From the NCBI RefSeq assembly GCF_002127325.2, contig NC_035443.2, positions 32,105,930-32,169,929 on the forward strand: a stretch of 64,000 bases of DNA, in the 5' to 3' direction. Below the pieces are notes generated by a model that was not told the DNA's origin, did no database searches, and worked only from the letters and a program-made list of their open reading frames with translations. Position numbers and translations under genes: made by a program. This stretch comes from Helianthus annuus (taxonomy: Eukaryota; Streptophyta; Magnoliopsida; Asterales; Asteraceae). Positions 1 to 10,136 of this stretch are shown piece after piece. How positions within the stretch are numbered: the stretch's first letter is position 1; the number at the start of each line of letters is the position of its first letter.

Positions 1-112
1 GTTAATTTTTACAGGTTTTAAAGAATAAATAGAAACTAGTGAAAGATAGATGGACTAAATGTCAAAATACATAAAGTTGCATAACCCTAAAGCCTAAAAA
101 CCCAGCCGTTGT

Positions 113-270
113 CCACTGTCTTCCTCATCTTCTTCTGCTCTTCATCTTCTTTTTTCTGGAAACCCTAAAAGTGAAAGGAAACGTTTGGTTGCCACTGTCT
201 TCCTCATCTTCTTTTGCTCTTCATCTTCTTCTTCCTGAAAACCCTAAAAATGAAAGGAAACGTTTGGTTG
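113..270 (+). repeat. 79-bp tandem duplication, CT-rich
   Basis: Two adjacent copies (113-191 and 192-270) share the block CCACTGTCTTCCTCATCTTC, then a TTCTGCTCTTCATC tract, then AACCCTAAAA and GTGAAAGGAAACGTTTGG. The period is 79 bp. The surrounding 1-840 holds only short ORFs without recognisable domains. The CT-rich text and CCCTAAA words resemble a plant 5' leader, but no attached gene is visible. Confidence 0.7.
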
Positions 271-840
271 CCGTCCCCCGATTTCAGGATACGTTTTGGA
301 AACATCCCCAGCCATCTTCATGGCGTTTCCGTTCCCAAACCGTCCCCAGGACGGGTACTAGAGGCCGATAGCCGTCCCCGTGCTTCATAGATTCCAATAC
401 TTTTGCACAGTTCTCACTTAACTTTTTGTCGCATCTTGCTTGTTCTCGGCCGTGACACACGGAAAGAACTTCGACTCAAAGCAAGCCACGGCTAACATGC
501 CACGTCTCGCGACTTCGATTCAAGTGTTGAATTCCAACACAAAGCTTTGCAATGTACATGTCTTCACTTTGTTTGCTTCCCTTATCACTTTATCATTATC
601 CTACATAATGTCTGGAATTTTTTAGTCTACAGTAATCAGTGTTGCATTTTATCAAGGAAGATGTGTTTTATGAGAGCATGAAACAAAAGATTGATATACA
701 CTTTAATTCGACAACGTTCTTTCACATGATCTTACAGTTAAATATTCCTAGGACTCATTATCTATGTGTTTTGTTTAGTATATTGTACTTTACTTGTATT
801 GTTATGTGTACCTATATAAGGTGTTGCTTTTGTATAAAAA

Positions 841-1790
841 CTAGGATTGCGACCCGTCGCAATACGGCGGGGAATCTTTAGTTATAACTAAGTCGATTTA
901 GGACCTGCACGTTATGTTAAACTTGTCAAACGGGAAAAAATAGACGATGTAAAAACGTTCACCGACACACGCACGTTGCGTCGTGTTAACTCGCAAAATT
1001 AGAACGAAACGTTAAAACGCTAAACCAAAGACGCACGTTGCGATGTGTTAAGTCACAAAATTTAGAATCAAGCATAAAGCGAAAAATGTGTGTAAAATGA
1101 AAACTATAAAGGACCAATTTAAAAGTAAAAAAAGTTATGAGGATAGATTGCAAAAAAAAAAATAAATAAATAAATAAATAAAAGGTTTCAGGTTAGAAAT
1201 AATAAAACAAATGGTTTGGGGTTAAAAGTAATTTATGAAATACTTTTGGGTGAAAAGTAAAAAAAAAAATCAATTTTTTTAAAACCCCCAAAGCCAACGT
1301 TACGACAACCATATACATAACTTTTTTTCTTTGAAAAACCCCAAAGCACACCCCGCGTTGCGGCGGAGCGTAAAACATTGTCAAATAGTACTAATGTCAC
1401 ACAACCGTCATCGACCACCAACACTGACTCGACCTAGGGTATGCGTGTTGCGACGAACCTGTCAAATATGGGAAAATAGAGGTAAAAACATTGAACCACA
1501 CATACACGTTGCGTCGTATTAACTCGAAAAAATTTAGAACTATACGTAAAACGAAAATTTACGAAAGATGAAAAGTATAAGTGACAAAAGTTACGAAGTT
1601 AAATTGCAAATAATAAAAAGTTTTTGGTTAAAGTTAAAAAACAAATTATGTAGGGTTAAAATTGAAAAAGGTAAAAACCTTTGGATTAAAGTAAAAAAAT
1701 CAAGTTTTTTTTTTTTAGGAAAACTCACAAAGCTCAATGTACAACTATTGATGCACAAAAAACTTGAAAAGTTATATATGGAATAATTAC
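841..1790 (-). mobile_element. Helitron-like non-autonomous element, family A copy 1
   Basis: The left edge, read on the minus strand, is a 3' end of Helitron form: a hairpin TTGCGAC-GG-GTCGCAA, then TC, then CTAG, followed by T (plus strand A|CTAG at 840/841). The interior repeats the phrases 'CGCACGTTGCG', 'GTTAACTCGCAAAATTTAGA' and 'AAACGAAAA' found in copies 2 and 3. The right edge is placed where similarity to the other copies stops, near ATATATGGAAT (about 1776-1786). No Rep/helicase ORF is present. The Helitron assignment rests on the hairpin plus CTRR end. The 5' TC end is not clear, because the base before it is T rather than A in all three copies. Confidence 0.5.
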
Positions 1791-2038
1791 CATAACTGAA
1801 TACATACTATATCTCTCTCTAATCATCTGTTTCACAACTACAGGATTCTCGAGTATAGTATGGTTTTTAAATGTTATCATGATATGAATGTTTAACTTAT
1901 ATTAATCATATCCTTTACAAATGGCATAATGATTTGCGATGACTTCTAAATGATGAATATTAAACTTTCCAAAACTATTGGTATACGACTATACGTCATT
2001 GGAAACAACCAATATATGCAATTTCTATTCATTTTTTT

Positions 2039-2366
2039 GAGTAAATTGCCAAAATCGTCCCTGAGGTTTAGGTATGTTTGTCATTTTCATCCAAAACAAC
2101 TTTTTTGTACCATATAGTTCTTCACTTTTGGGATTTTTTGTCATTTTCATCCAAATGTCTAATCTTTTTGCGAAAATCGTCCCTGAGATTTGAGATTTTT
2201 TGTTATTTTCATCCAAATGTTTTATAGAAAAAATAAAACAAATTAGATGTTTGGATGAAAATGGCAAAAAATCCTAAAAGTGAAATACTATATTGTACAA
2301 AAATATTGTTTTGAATAAAAATGACAAACATGCCTAAACCTCAGGGACGATTTTGGCAATTTACTC
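2039..2366. mobile_element. Mutator-type foldback MITE, 328 bp
   Basis: The element is almost entirely inverted repeat. It starts GAGTAAATTGCCAAAATCG and ends with the reverse complement CGATTTTGGCAATTTACTC, and the arms run about 100 bp. The flanks are CATTTTTTT (2030-2038) and CAATTTTTT (2367-2375), a 9-bp target duplication with one mismatch, which is the length made by Mutator-like transposases. It has no coding capacity. It belongs to the same terminal family as 55503-56792 and 56842-57796. Confidence 0.75.
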
Positions 2367-2910
2367 CAATTTTTTCTTTTTTTAAAAAAAAAAAACTTGT
2401 TGGGCCATCTTGTTGCGGTCTAAAGATAATATTAATCCACAACCACACTCATAATCATAATTAACACATCCTTTTCGATAATAATTGGATAAGATTCTTA
2501 ATTTTAGTCACCTCTCAACTTGCAATCATATCCTCAGCATTTATTCTTTATAATAACAACTAGGGTAAAGACCCGCTCGCGTTGCGATGCGGGTATATCG
2601 TAAACATTGAATGGACTAGTCCAAACGTTATGTGATGCATTAACCATATAAAAACACACATTTCGACGTATCCCGTTGAACTCAATTTAACCTGTATAAG
2701 CATTGTGATTGGATCAAACGTAAAGTAAATCAAATTCATATCGAACAATCATAACGTATTATATGTGACCCAACTCATACATAGAAAACGTAGGGTATGA
2801 AGGAAAATATGCACATGTAATCGAAATGGATTAATTAGAGCTTTCGAAAAAATAGGAGAAAAAGAAACCATAATTTGACTTCACTCGGTTCGAAACAAAC
2901 TTTACGAAAC

Positions 2911-3817
2911 TGAAGAAACACTGAACTAATTAAGGGACTAATTAAAGGACTAATTAGTTGGGTTTATGTTTCTACCATGAGGGTTAATCTTCTAATGATT
3001 ATCTAAGCTTCGTCTTGAACGTCTAATCCTGCAAAACAGAACACCGTTACTCGTTAAGAGGGGAATATGGGGGTTTCCCTCTTAACCGGGCTCCGGCGTG
3101 AGAATAAACGAATGCTTTGGGGAAGATAATTAAGTATTAAGAGTGAGAGTAGAGGGAATGGAATGTTTAACCTGTTAATTGAGGTCTCTATTTATAGCCG
3201 GAGAGGTGTAAGAGGATGTGGGCTGATGGGCCTTGGGCCGGAAGGCGACAACATAGCGGATATGCTCCTTGCCTCACTGGTGTCGACCGTTAGTGGCTTC
3301 TAGAAGTTCTCCGACGTTGGCGCGCCTTGATTGGAGACACGTGTCACTGTTGCCGGCCTTATTGTCCTTCTGCCATCAGCAGACAAGTGAAGATCGTGGG
3401 ACAGATGTCTCTGTCCTCTGATTGGTGCCACGTAGGCGTCTTTTTGTACTTTTCGTCTTCTGCACGTCAGACGATCGTGGCGCACGATTGAACAGAGCCT
3501 GCAGGATGTTCATTGCCCCCTTTTTCCTGCCACTTGTACCTTTTTGTACCTTCCTACTCTGGACTTGCGCTGCAACCAGCAAGTGATTCTTGTTGGGCAT
3601 GAAACCAGGTTGCGCAGTTTTATAGGTAGTGAAGACTCTTATCAGATTGCAAAGTGTCGAAATTGTAGTTCTCTTCTGGCTGGGCCTTGCGCCTCTTCAT
3701 GGGATATGGTTTTGCCTGCGCTAGGTTGCCAGTAAGAGAATTGTTGAATAAGGAGTATGGCCTTGCGCGCAGCCTTGATGAAGGCTTGCGCGGCTTTTTG
3801 GGGGCCATACCCCTTCA
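2911..3817 (+). mobile_element. Solo LTR, 907 bp, TSD GAAAC
   Basis: The insertion starts TGAAG and ends CTTCA (TG..CA with 5-bp inverted ends). It is flanked by the exact 5-bp repeat GAAAC at 2906-2910 and 3818-3822. The uninterrupted sister sequence at 7571-7590 shows the empty site, so both edges are firm. It carries a TATTTATAG box near 3190. No primer site, gag or pol lies inside, so this is an LTR left by recombination of a full element. The superfamily cannot be told from the LTR alone. Orientation is inferred from the TATA-like box. Confidence 0.85.
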
Positions 3818-4110
3818 GAAACATACATAAAATAAACACGAGAACATATTATATTTGACATGAATCATTTCTCAAAAAAGTTTACATCGAAACGTAGAAC
3901 AACTTGAATTTGTACGAAAACGTACATAAAAATATGCACGTAAAAATGGTTTCTTTAAACGAAAACGTATTATATTTGACCTGATTCGTCTATAAAAAAA
4001 GTTTACGTCGGGATGTAGAACAAATCATATTTATACATACCCGTACAAAAAATATGCACGTAAAAAATAATTTTTAAGTAAAGGAAGTATAGGGGTAAAC
4101 TGAAACAAAA

Positions 4111-5193
4111 TATTAGTAAAAAATTTAATAGATTAAAAACGTTCGTAAAACCGTACCAAGTAGCACCAATGCCACCACCACATCGACTCTTAACATCGTA
4201 AAAATAAAATACATAAAATGGTAAAAATTACACTAAATTAAAAACAGACTAAAATCGTTGAACCATGCACGCCCGTTACAGTGTGTTAATGCGAAGAAAT
4301 TAACAGAAACGTAAAACGTAGAAAATAATAACTTAGTCGATCTAGGACCCGCCCGTTGCGGCTAACTTTTCAAAAGTGAAAAAATGGACGCGTTGCGACG
4401 GTTTGTCAAATATGAAAAAATAGAGCAAAAAACGTTGAACCTCACATGCACGCTACGACATGTTAACTCGCAAAATTTAGATCGAAATATAAAACGAAAA
4501 ACTTGCGAAAGATAAAAAGTAGGAGTGACCAAAGTTGTAAATAATAAAGTGTTGTGTTAAATTATAAAAGATGAAAAACTTTGAGTTAAAAGTAAAAATT
4601 TCAAATGGGTTAAAATGTAAAAGATAAAACTTTTAGGTTGAAAGTGAAATATATTAGTAAAAAAATTTAATAGGTTAAAAACGTCGTAAAACCGTGCTAA
4701 GTAGCACAAATGCCACAACCACATCGACTCTCAACATCGTAAAAATAAAATAGATAAAATGGTAAAAATTACACTAAACGAAAAGCGGACTAAAATTGTT
4801 GAACCACGCACACCCGTTACAGTGTGTTAATGCGAAGAAATTAACCAGAAACGTAAAACGTAAAAAATAATAACTTAGTCTATCTAGGACCCGCTCGTTG
4901 CGGCGAACTTTTCAAAAGGGAAAAAATGGACGTGCTGCGACGGGTCTGTCAAATATGAAAAAATAGAGCAAAAAACGTTGAACCTTACATGGACGCTACG
5001 ATATGTTAACTCGCAAAATTTAGAACGAAATGTAAAACGAAAAACTTGCGAAAGATAAAAAGTATGGGGGACCAAAGTTGTAAATAATCAAGTATTGTTT
5101 TAAATTACAAAAGATGAAAAACTTTGAGCTAAAAGTAAAAATTTCAAATGGGTTAAAATGTAAAAAATAAAACTTTTAGGTTGAAAGTGAAAT
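4111..5193. repeat. 541-bp tandem duplication inside Helitron-like copy 2
   Basis: Copy one (4111-4651) begins TATTAGTAAAAAATTTAATAG. Copy two (4652-5193) begins with the same words. Both run through ACCGT.C.AAGTAGCAC, CTAGGACCCGC and CGTTGCG to TTTTAGGTTGAAAGTGAAATAT. Differences are scattered point changes and small gaps. The block matches one unit in copy 3 (about 18120-18620). Confidence 0.85.
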
Positions 5194-5386
5194 ATCAAAG
5201 TTTTTTTTTTAAAAAAACTTTCCTAGCTTAGGATACAACTCTTAATGCACAAAAAAAATGGTAATTTATATATGGAATAATAATAATCCGAATGGTTACA
5301 CTTTCATTCAATCTCGTTCGTGAATTTCGAGCACATCAAATCAATGGTTTCCATAGGTTTTGTTTTTAATCTATTATATATATTTA

Positions 5387-6472
5387 CTAGGTTATTGCCC
5401 CGTGTAATACACGGGATGAATAATAATTATAATGTGAAATAAAAAAAAATATGTTCATAATATCATCTAAGTATATATAATATAGAGTAATATGGAGACT
5501 AAATACGAAATAAATATTGAAGTTTGGATAACCATTCATAATAATATGATCTGTTATTTGTTTTAGGATTTGTCATAGGAACTTAAAATTTTATACCACT
5601 ATTAATATTTATTGTGACATTTTCTTGTTCAAAGGTAACGTATCTGATTTTACCTGATAATAGATTATTCTGACGGGTTAGTGTTGGCATAATATTATAT
5701 TTTCTACCATCCAAATATAGTTTCCTCACTTTCGCTATCATTAACATTAATATAAGGTATGCTCGTATTCAAAACTATAAACCAATATGAATTGTACGAA
5801 ATTGTTACTTTTATCACAATTAGTAAGGAAACCAATAAAAACTATTGATAATGTAATATGTCTCATACCATTTGAAAAGTCTGAAAAAAGGACTTCTAGA
5901 CAGATAAAAGTAATGTAAATGAATAGACAAAAAATAACTATGGTTGAGAAAATACTATGTATAGTGTAATACTTTACATGGACAATTGAACCAATGAAAC
6001 ATATATATAAGTGAAAAAATAAAAATAAAGACATGAGACACCATAAGTAAATCTAAATTTAAAAAAAAAGTTATGACATTCCGAATATGAAGATACTTTT
6101 CACAGACCTCTACATCTTAGTTACAATAGGAAAAAATATGTATGTTAAGAGTTTACCTTGTTTTAAAACACATATATATAACTTATCTAAAAATACATGA
6201 TGTTTTCTATGTGACATAGATAATATGCATATTACTTATTTGACATGGTAAACTTATCTAAAAAAACATGATGTTTTCTATGTGACATAGATAATATGCA
6301 TAGCATATGAAGAGTAAAAAACATACCTAGTATTTAGAATGAAGTGGAGTTTACAATAAATTACATTTATTCAACTCGTGTAATATACGTAGTTTTAAAG
6401 ATATAACTTTTTTATTTGTTATATAAAATTACATTTATTCAACCCCGTGTAATACATGGGGTTATAACCTAA
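5387..6472. mobile_element. Short element with hairpin-bearing inverted ends
   Basis: The left end reads CTAGGTTATTGCCCCGTGTAATACACGGG. The right end, reverse complemented, reads TTAGGTTATAACCCCATG then TATTACACGGGG, so the ends form an imperfect inverted repeat of about 28 bp. Each end also folds on itself (CCCGTGTA/TACACGGG). I see no target duplication. The left end also fits a Helitron 3' terminus (hairpin then CTAG|T), and the right end fits CTAA|T, so class is uncertain. A 71-bp direct repeat (6181-6251, 6252-6302) lies inside. No coding sequence is recognised. Confidence 0.4.
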
Positions 6473-6799
6473 TTTTATTATAATCATAACTACAATGGAA
6501 AATTTCCTTAAAGTATAGCAATATTAGAAATTATAAAACATCGATATGATGAAATTTAATCATTAAAAACATACGAAACTAAGACAGTTAAATGAGTGGG
6601 TTAAGCTTGGTTGGTTAAATACAATCTAGATCGAATAATTTATCTTATCAATAGATTTAGAATCAAAATAAAATTCTAATATAATATTTAAATCTTTTTA
6701 ATTTAAATTTAAAATTTATCAATAAATTATTGATGCCGACATGTGTCCCAAATCAGGTTTCTTTTATTATGTAGTATAGATGTCGTTTTTTTTTAAAAT

Positions 6800-6985
6800 A
6801 AGTAGTTAAAAGTTGGGAATGCTTCCATGCGTGTCCCTGTCCAATGCAGCGGACACCAGCACCTCATGTTGTGCAACGATTTCTTTAATAAACAGTCCAT
6901 TCACCCTTTCCGACGTAAAAGTCTCACGTATTAGCATAAACGAGCATTTTTCATTAAGCGGTCCACAATTACCAAATTGGTGTCA
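6800..6985 (-). pseudogene. Ty3/gypsy integrase core fragment (relic gypsy A, piece 5)
   Basis: Reading the minus strand from 6985 gives integrase text in shifting frames: VIVDRL, then IRETFTSER, FIKEIVA.H, and DRDT. These match the Ty3/gypsy core between the first and second catalytic Asp (family form '[12 protein letters not shown]...VSDRD'). Frameshifts and a lost downstream half show it is dead. It lies next to the hAT-like end at 6990. The missing upstream part of the same domain ends at 19158, on the far side of that insertion. The DDE glutamate is not present here. Confidence 0.7.
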
Positions 6986-7681
6986 TGATCAGAGGCGCAC
7001 CTTTTAAGGGGCAAGGGGTTGTACCAGCCCTCGCCAATGTTTCGATTACTAGTGTAAATTTTTCGATGTTTCGTCCGAAATGTTTGAAATTATATAAGTT
7101 CGCCCCCACCAATTATTTTACCTAAAAATTCATTGCCCCTACAAAATTTAGTGTCAAAAAATTTATACATATTTTTGTATTGAGTTAAAAAAATGGTGAA
7201 CAACAGTGCTATTAGTAAATTTTTTATAACTAGCAATAAGACCCACGCGCATTGCGGCGCGGATACAACGCAAACATCGAATGGATTAGTCCAAACGTTA
7301 TATGATGCGTTAACCATATGAAAACGCGTGTTTCGACGTGTCTGATTGAAGTCAATGTAACCAGCATAAGCAGTGTGACTGGATCAAAACATAAAGTAAA
7401 TCGAATTTATATTGTACAATCATAACATATCATATGTGACCCGACTCATACATAGAAAACGTGATGGGTATAACAGGAAAGCTGCCACGTTTAATCATAA
7501 GGGATTAATTGCAGCTTTTGAAAAATGGAAAAAAAGAAACCACAATTTGACTCTAGTCGATTCGAAACAAACTTTATGAAACATTCATAAAATAAACACG
7601 AAAACATATTATATTTGACCTGACTCGTTTCGCAAAAAAGTTTTTGTCGAAACGTACACCAACTCAAATTTATAGTGAAAT

Positions 7682-8158
7682 TGTAGGTCCCCTTGATGTG
7701 TATGGATCTTCACAGAATTGTCAATCCGATCAAGAGTGCGGAATCCTCTTGATCAGAATAAGCAGAAAACGTGTAGGAATAGAAACAGCAATTCACTATC
7801 AAACTAGGTTTCTATTGATTATCAATCACCAGGAATTACAATCAACCCAAACCCTAACAAACTCAATTTCGTCCAAACCCTAAAGCTCTCACGAAATTCT
7901 ATCTCTCAAACTGTTTTGGCTGATTCACCTAAACCCTAAAGCCTAACCTTGTTTATATAACACAAGGTTTACAACTTGGGCTAGGGTTTACTACATGGAC
8001 AAGCCCATTTCGTCCCCTAGACCCAATGTGGGTTTTGTTTAGCCCAAACTCTATTATTCAACTATTACAAAGCTAAACCCGCTAACCGTTTATCGTTTAA
8101 CGAATTACAAGATATCCAAAGACCAAATCTAAGCTGTTGTCACAAATATGCATCAACA
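7682..8158 (-). repeat. Copia-1 3' LTR (477 bp)
   Basis: It starts TGTAGGTCCCC and ends GCATCAACA on the plus strand. On the element strand it holds the TATATAAAC promoter box (plus 'GTTTATATAACAC', near 7950). It differs from the other LTR by 8 substitutions and one extra C. Its outer edge abuts the target duplicate GAAAT and its inner edge abuts the purine tract. Confidence 0.93.
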
Positions 8159-8168
8159 AACTCCCCCT
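8159..8168 (-). other. Copia-1 polypurine tract
   Basis: Directly inside the 3' LTR the plus strand reads AACTCCCCCT, which is AGGGGGAGTT on the element strand. This is the expected position and composition of the plus-strand primer. Further CTCCCCCT copies occur at about 8282-8290 and 8703-8711, a multi-tract arrangement described for Sireviruses. Confidence 0.75.
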
Positions 8169-10136
8169 TGACAATAGCTTCATAAAAACTTTGTCTTCAG
8201 TCTTCTTGCAATCTTCATGTAGTCTTGCACAATCTTTGGTCTTTGGATAGCTTCAGCTTCAATAGCTTATGTCAGCAACAGACTCCCCCTAAGCTGATGC
8301 ATCCAATCACCAAATCTTCAAAACATTAGCACTTGAGTAAACTCCAGTTTAGCATTTGCACAGCAATCTTCAAACTCTTCAATCTTGTCTGCAATATAGA
8401 AAGGAGGTTCTACCAAGCATCCAATCAAACTCTCATCTTCTCAACAACTTCTCAGCAACTTTTCAGCAACATCTCAGCAACATCTCAGCAACATACTGCT
8501 TCAATCTGTATACTATAAAACAAACATCTCGAGAAACCATAAGAATTTTTCAACAAAGTTAAATAAATTATTATTTTTCAAGAGATAGTTAAACTGTATC
8601 ACAGATTAAGCATTTTCAGTTTCATCACCAACACGCAAAACTTTTTGTCCAGCACAAAAGAACCTGCCTGATTGAAAATTTTGAACTCACTTTCTAACAC
8701 CGTCTCCCCCTATCAGTAACAATTCCTCCAAGAATAACAGTTTTCCGTACGTTAAGAATTTTAAACAGAAAAAGACACTATTTTTGGATTTTTATATTTT
8801 CTGAAAGCAAGTAAATACAAAAGCAATAAATACTCTATTTTTGTGAGAATCACTGGTAAGAAGATCATATCAGCACAATCAAACTGTTTTCACACTATTA
8901 GATAATTCTTTATATAATTTTTCGTGAAAAGCAGTCCAAGACGATTACCAGTATGTTTGTCCACTTAAACAAAATGCATGAACATTTCAAGTACCATTAC
9001 CATATGATACGTTAAGGTAATTTTATTATACTGAAATATTAGCGTGTCCCACACTAGGATATACCCCCGCGATCAAGGTATGCACAAAGATTCATCGTAG
9101 TAGGTGAGTATACTGATGTCATCCTTTAAGATATCCTGATTGTGTCTAGGTCTGCATATAATCTGTTTTATCATGTTTTGATTGCTTAACTATGAACACC
9201 CAAATAAATACTAATCAAATCCTGGAAATATAAACAACACACTCTATCATGCAAGTATCTTCCCTACCACATATTTCACAAGTCCAATCCATAGTTCTGA
9301 AATCTTAACTGGGAATAGGTTGAGAAGAGAACAGAATAGATCTTTAGCAGAGATGGTATAATATACAGATCAAATGAGTTTTTCTCAGTTTGATATAGGT
9401 TTCTTGGGTTTCTTTTGGGCACTTGAGGGCCTCTTTCGGGTGTATTAGATCTATAGCGCGACAACGTACAGCTAGGTCAGCATGTATCTGGATGCAGTAG
9501 AAGCTATCGTTGCCTAGCACCTCCAGGTCAGCATATATCTGGATGCAGCAGAGGAGGTACACGACTTTTTTCAGAGAAGATTTCAGAATCAGATCAAAAT
9601 TGTGTGTATCGGGACAACATACAGACATTCAAATAGAAATGAGCTAATTCCAAGTGACTTTCTTTCCTGGGGTCATGTACAATTTTAATTCTGAACAGAA
9701 GGACAACCAAGATATCCCCAGATGAAATAACAGTATAAAGACCCAAAACTTCAGATTTTTGCAATCTATCAACGCAAGAATTAAGGTCATTAAACCATAC
9801 ACCACTGATGTGTTCCCCACTCATATTCAGTTCATTTAAGTTTATATCATATTGGTAAGTTGATTATTTCATGCTTTTTGCCTACTGGTACATCATATGA
9901 TGAAGCTGCTATCACACTTAAGCAATTTATGGTTCATTTTCAGTGTGACAGTTTAACTTGCCGATGTACTATCATTTCTTCTTTTTCACACAGTGATAAC
10001 TCAATTTTTGATTTTCTATTTTTTTATGTTTTTTTATTTTTAATGTTTTTGTATTTTTGTGGTTTTCTATTTTTTTTATTTTTGATTTTTGAGAAAAACA
10101 GTAAACTATTTACATAAATTCTTATGGAAAAACTAG
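8169..10136 (-). other. Copia-1 non-coding region between pol and 3' LTR
   Basis: About 2 kb on the element strand after the pol stop. Short ORFs here show no known domain. Visible structure: two extra AGGGGGAG tracts (near 8282 and 8703), a direct repeat GGTCAGCAT.TATCTGGATGCAG at about 9475 and 9528, a repeated TCAGCAACAT run (8455-8495), and a T-rich low-complexity block at 9990-10090. A third gene such as the envelope-like ORF of some Sireviruses is not recognisable. Confidence 0.6.

Larger units (their letters stand above)
2560..5284 (-). mobile_element. Helitron-like non-autonomous element, family A copy 2 (interrupted)
   Basis: The minus-strand 3' terminus is a hairpin ACCCGC...GCGGGT, a short spacer and CTAG (plus 2560-2563), followed by T. 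The first 350 bp align with copy 3 at 7230 (shared 'GTCCAAACGTTAT', 'GTGACCC.ACTCATACATAGAAAACGT'). The copy is split by the solo LTR at 2911-3817 and resumes at 3823 with 'ATAAAATAAACACG', as in copy 3. It contains the 541-bp tandem duplication at 4111-5193. The right edge is set at the last shared sequence, TATATATGGAATA. No protein is encoded. Confidence 0.55.

Noticed and set aside
171..881. Short ORFs of 61-80 codons at the window start as host gene exons
   Set aside because: No conserved domain, and the first frame is created by a tandem duplication.
9276..9824. Minus ORFs between Copia-1 pol and its 3' LTR as an envelope-like gene
   Set aside because: Three short overlapping frames without signal peptide, membrane segment or shared text with known third ORFs.
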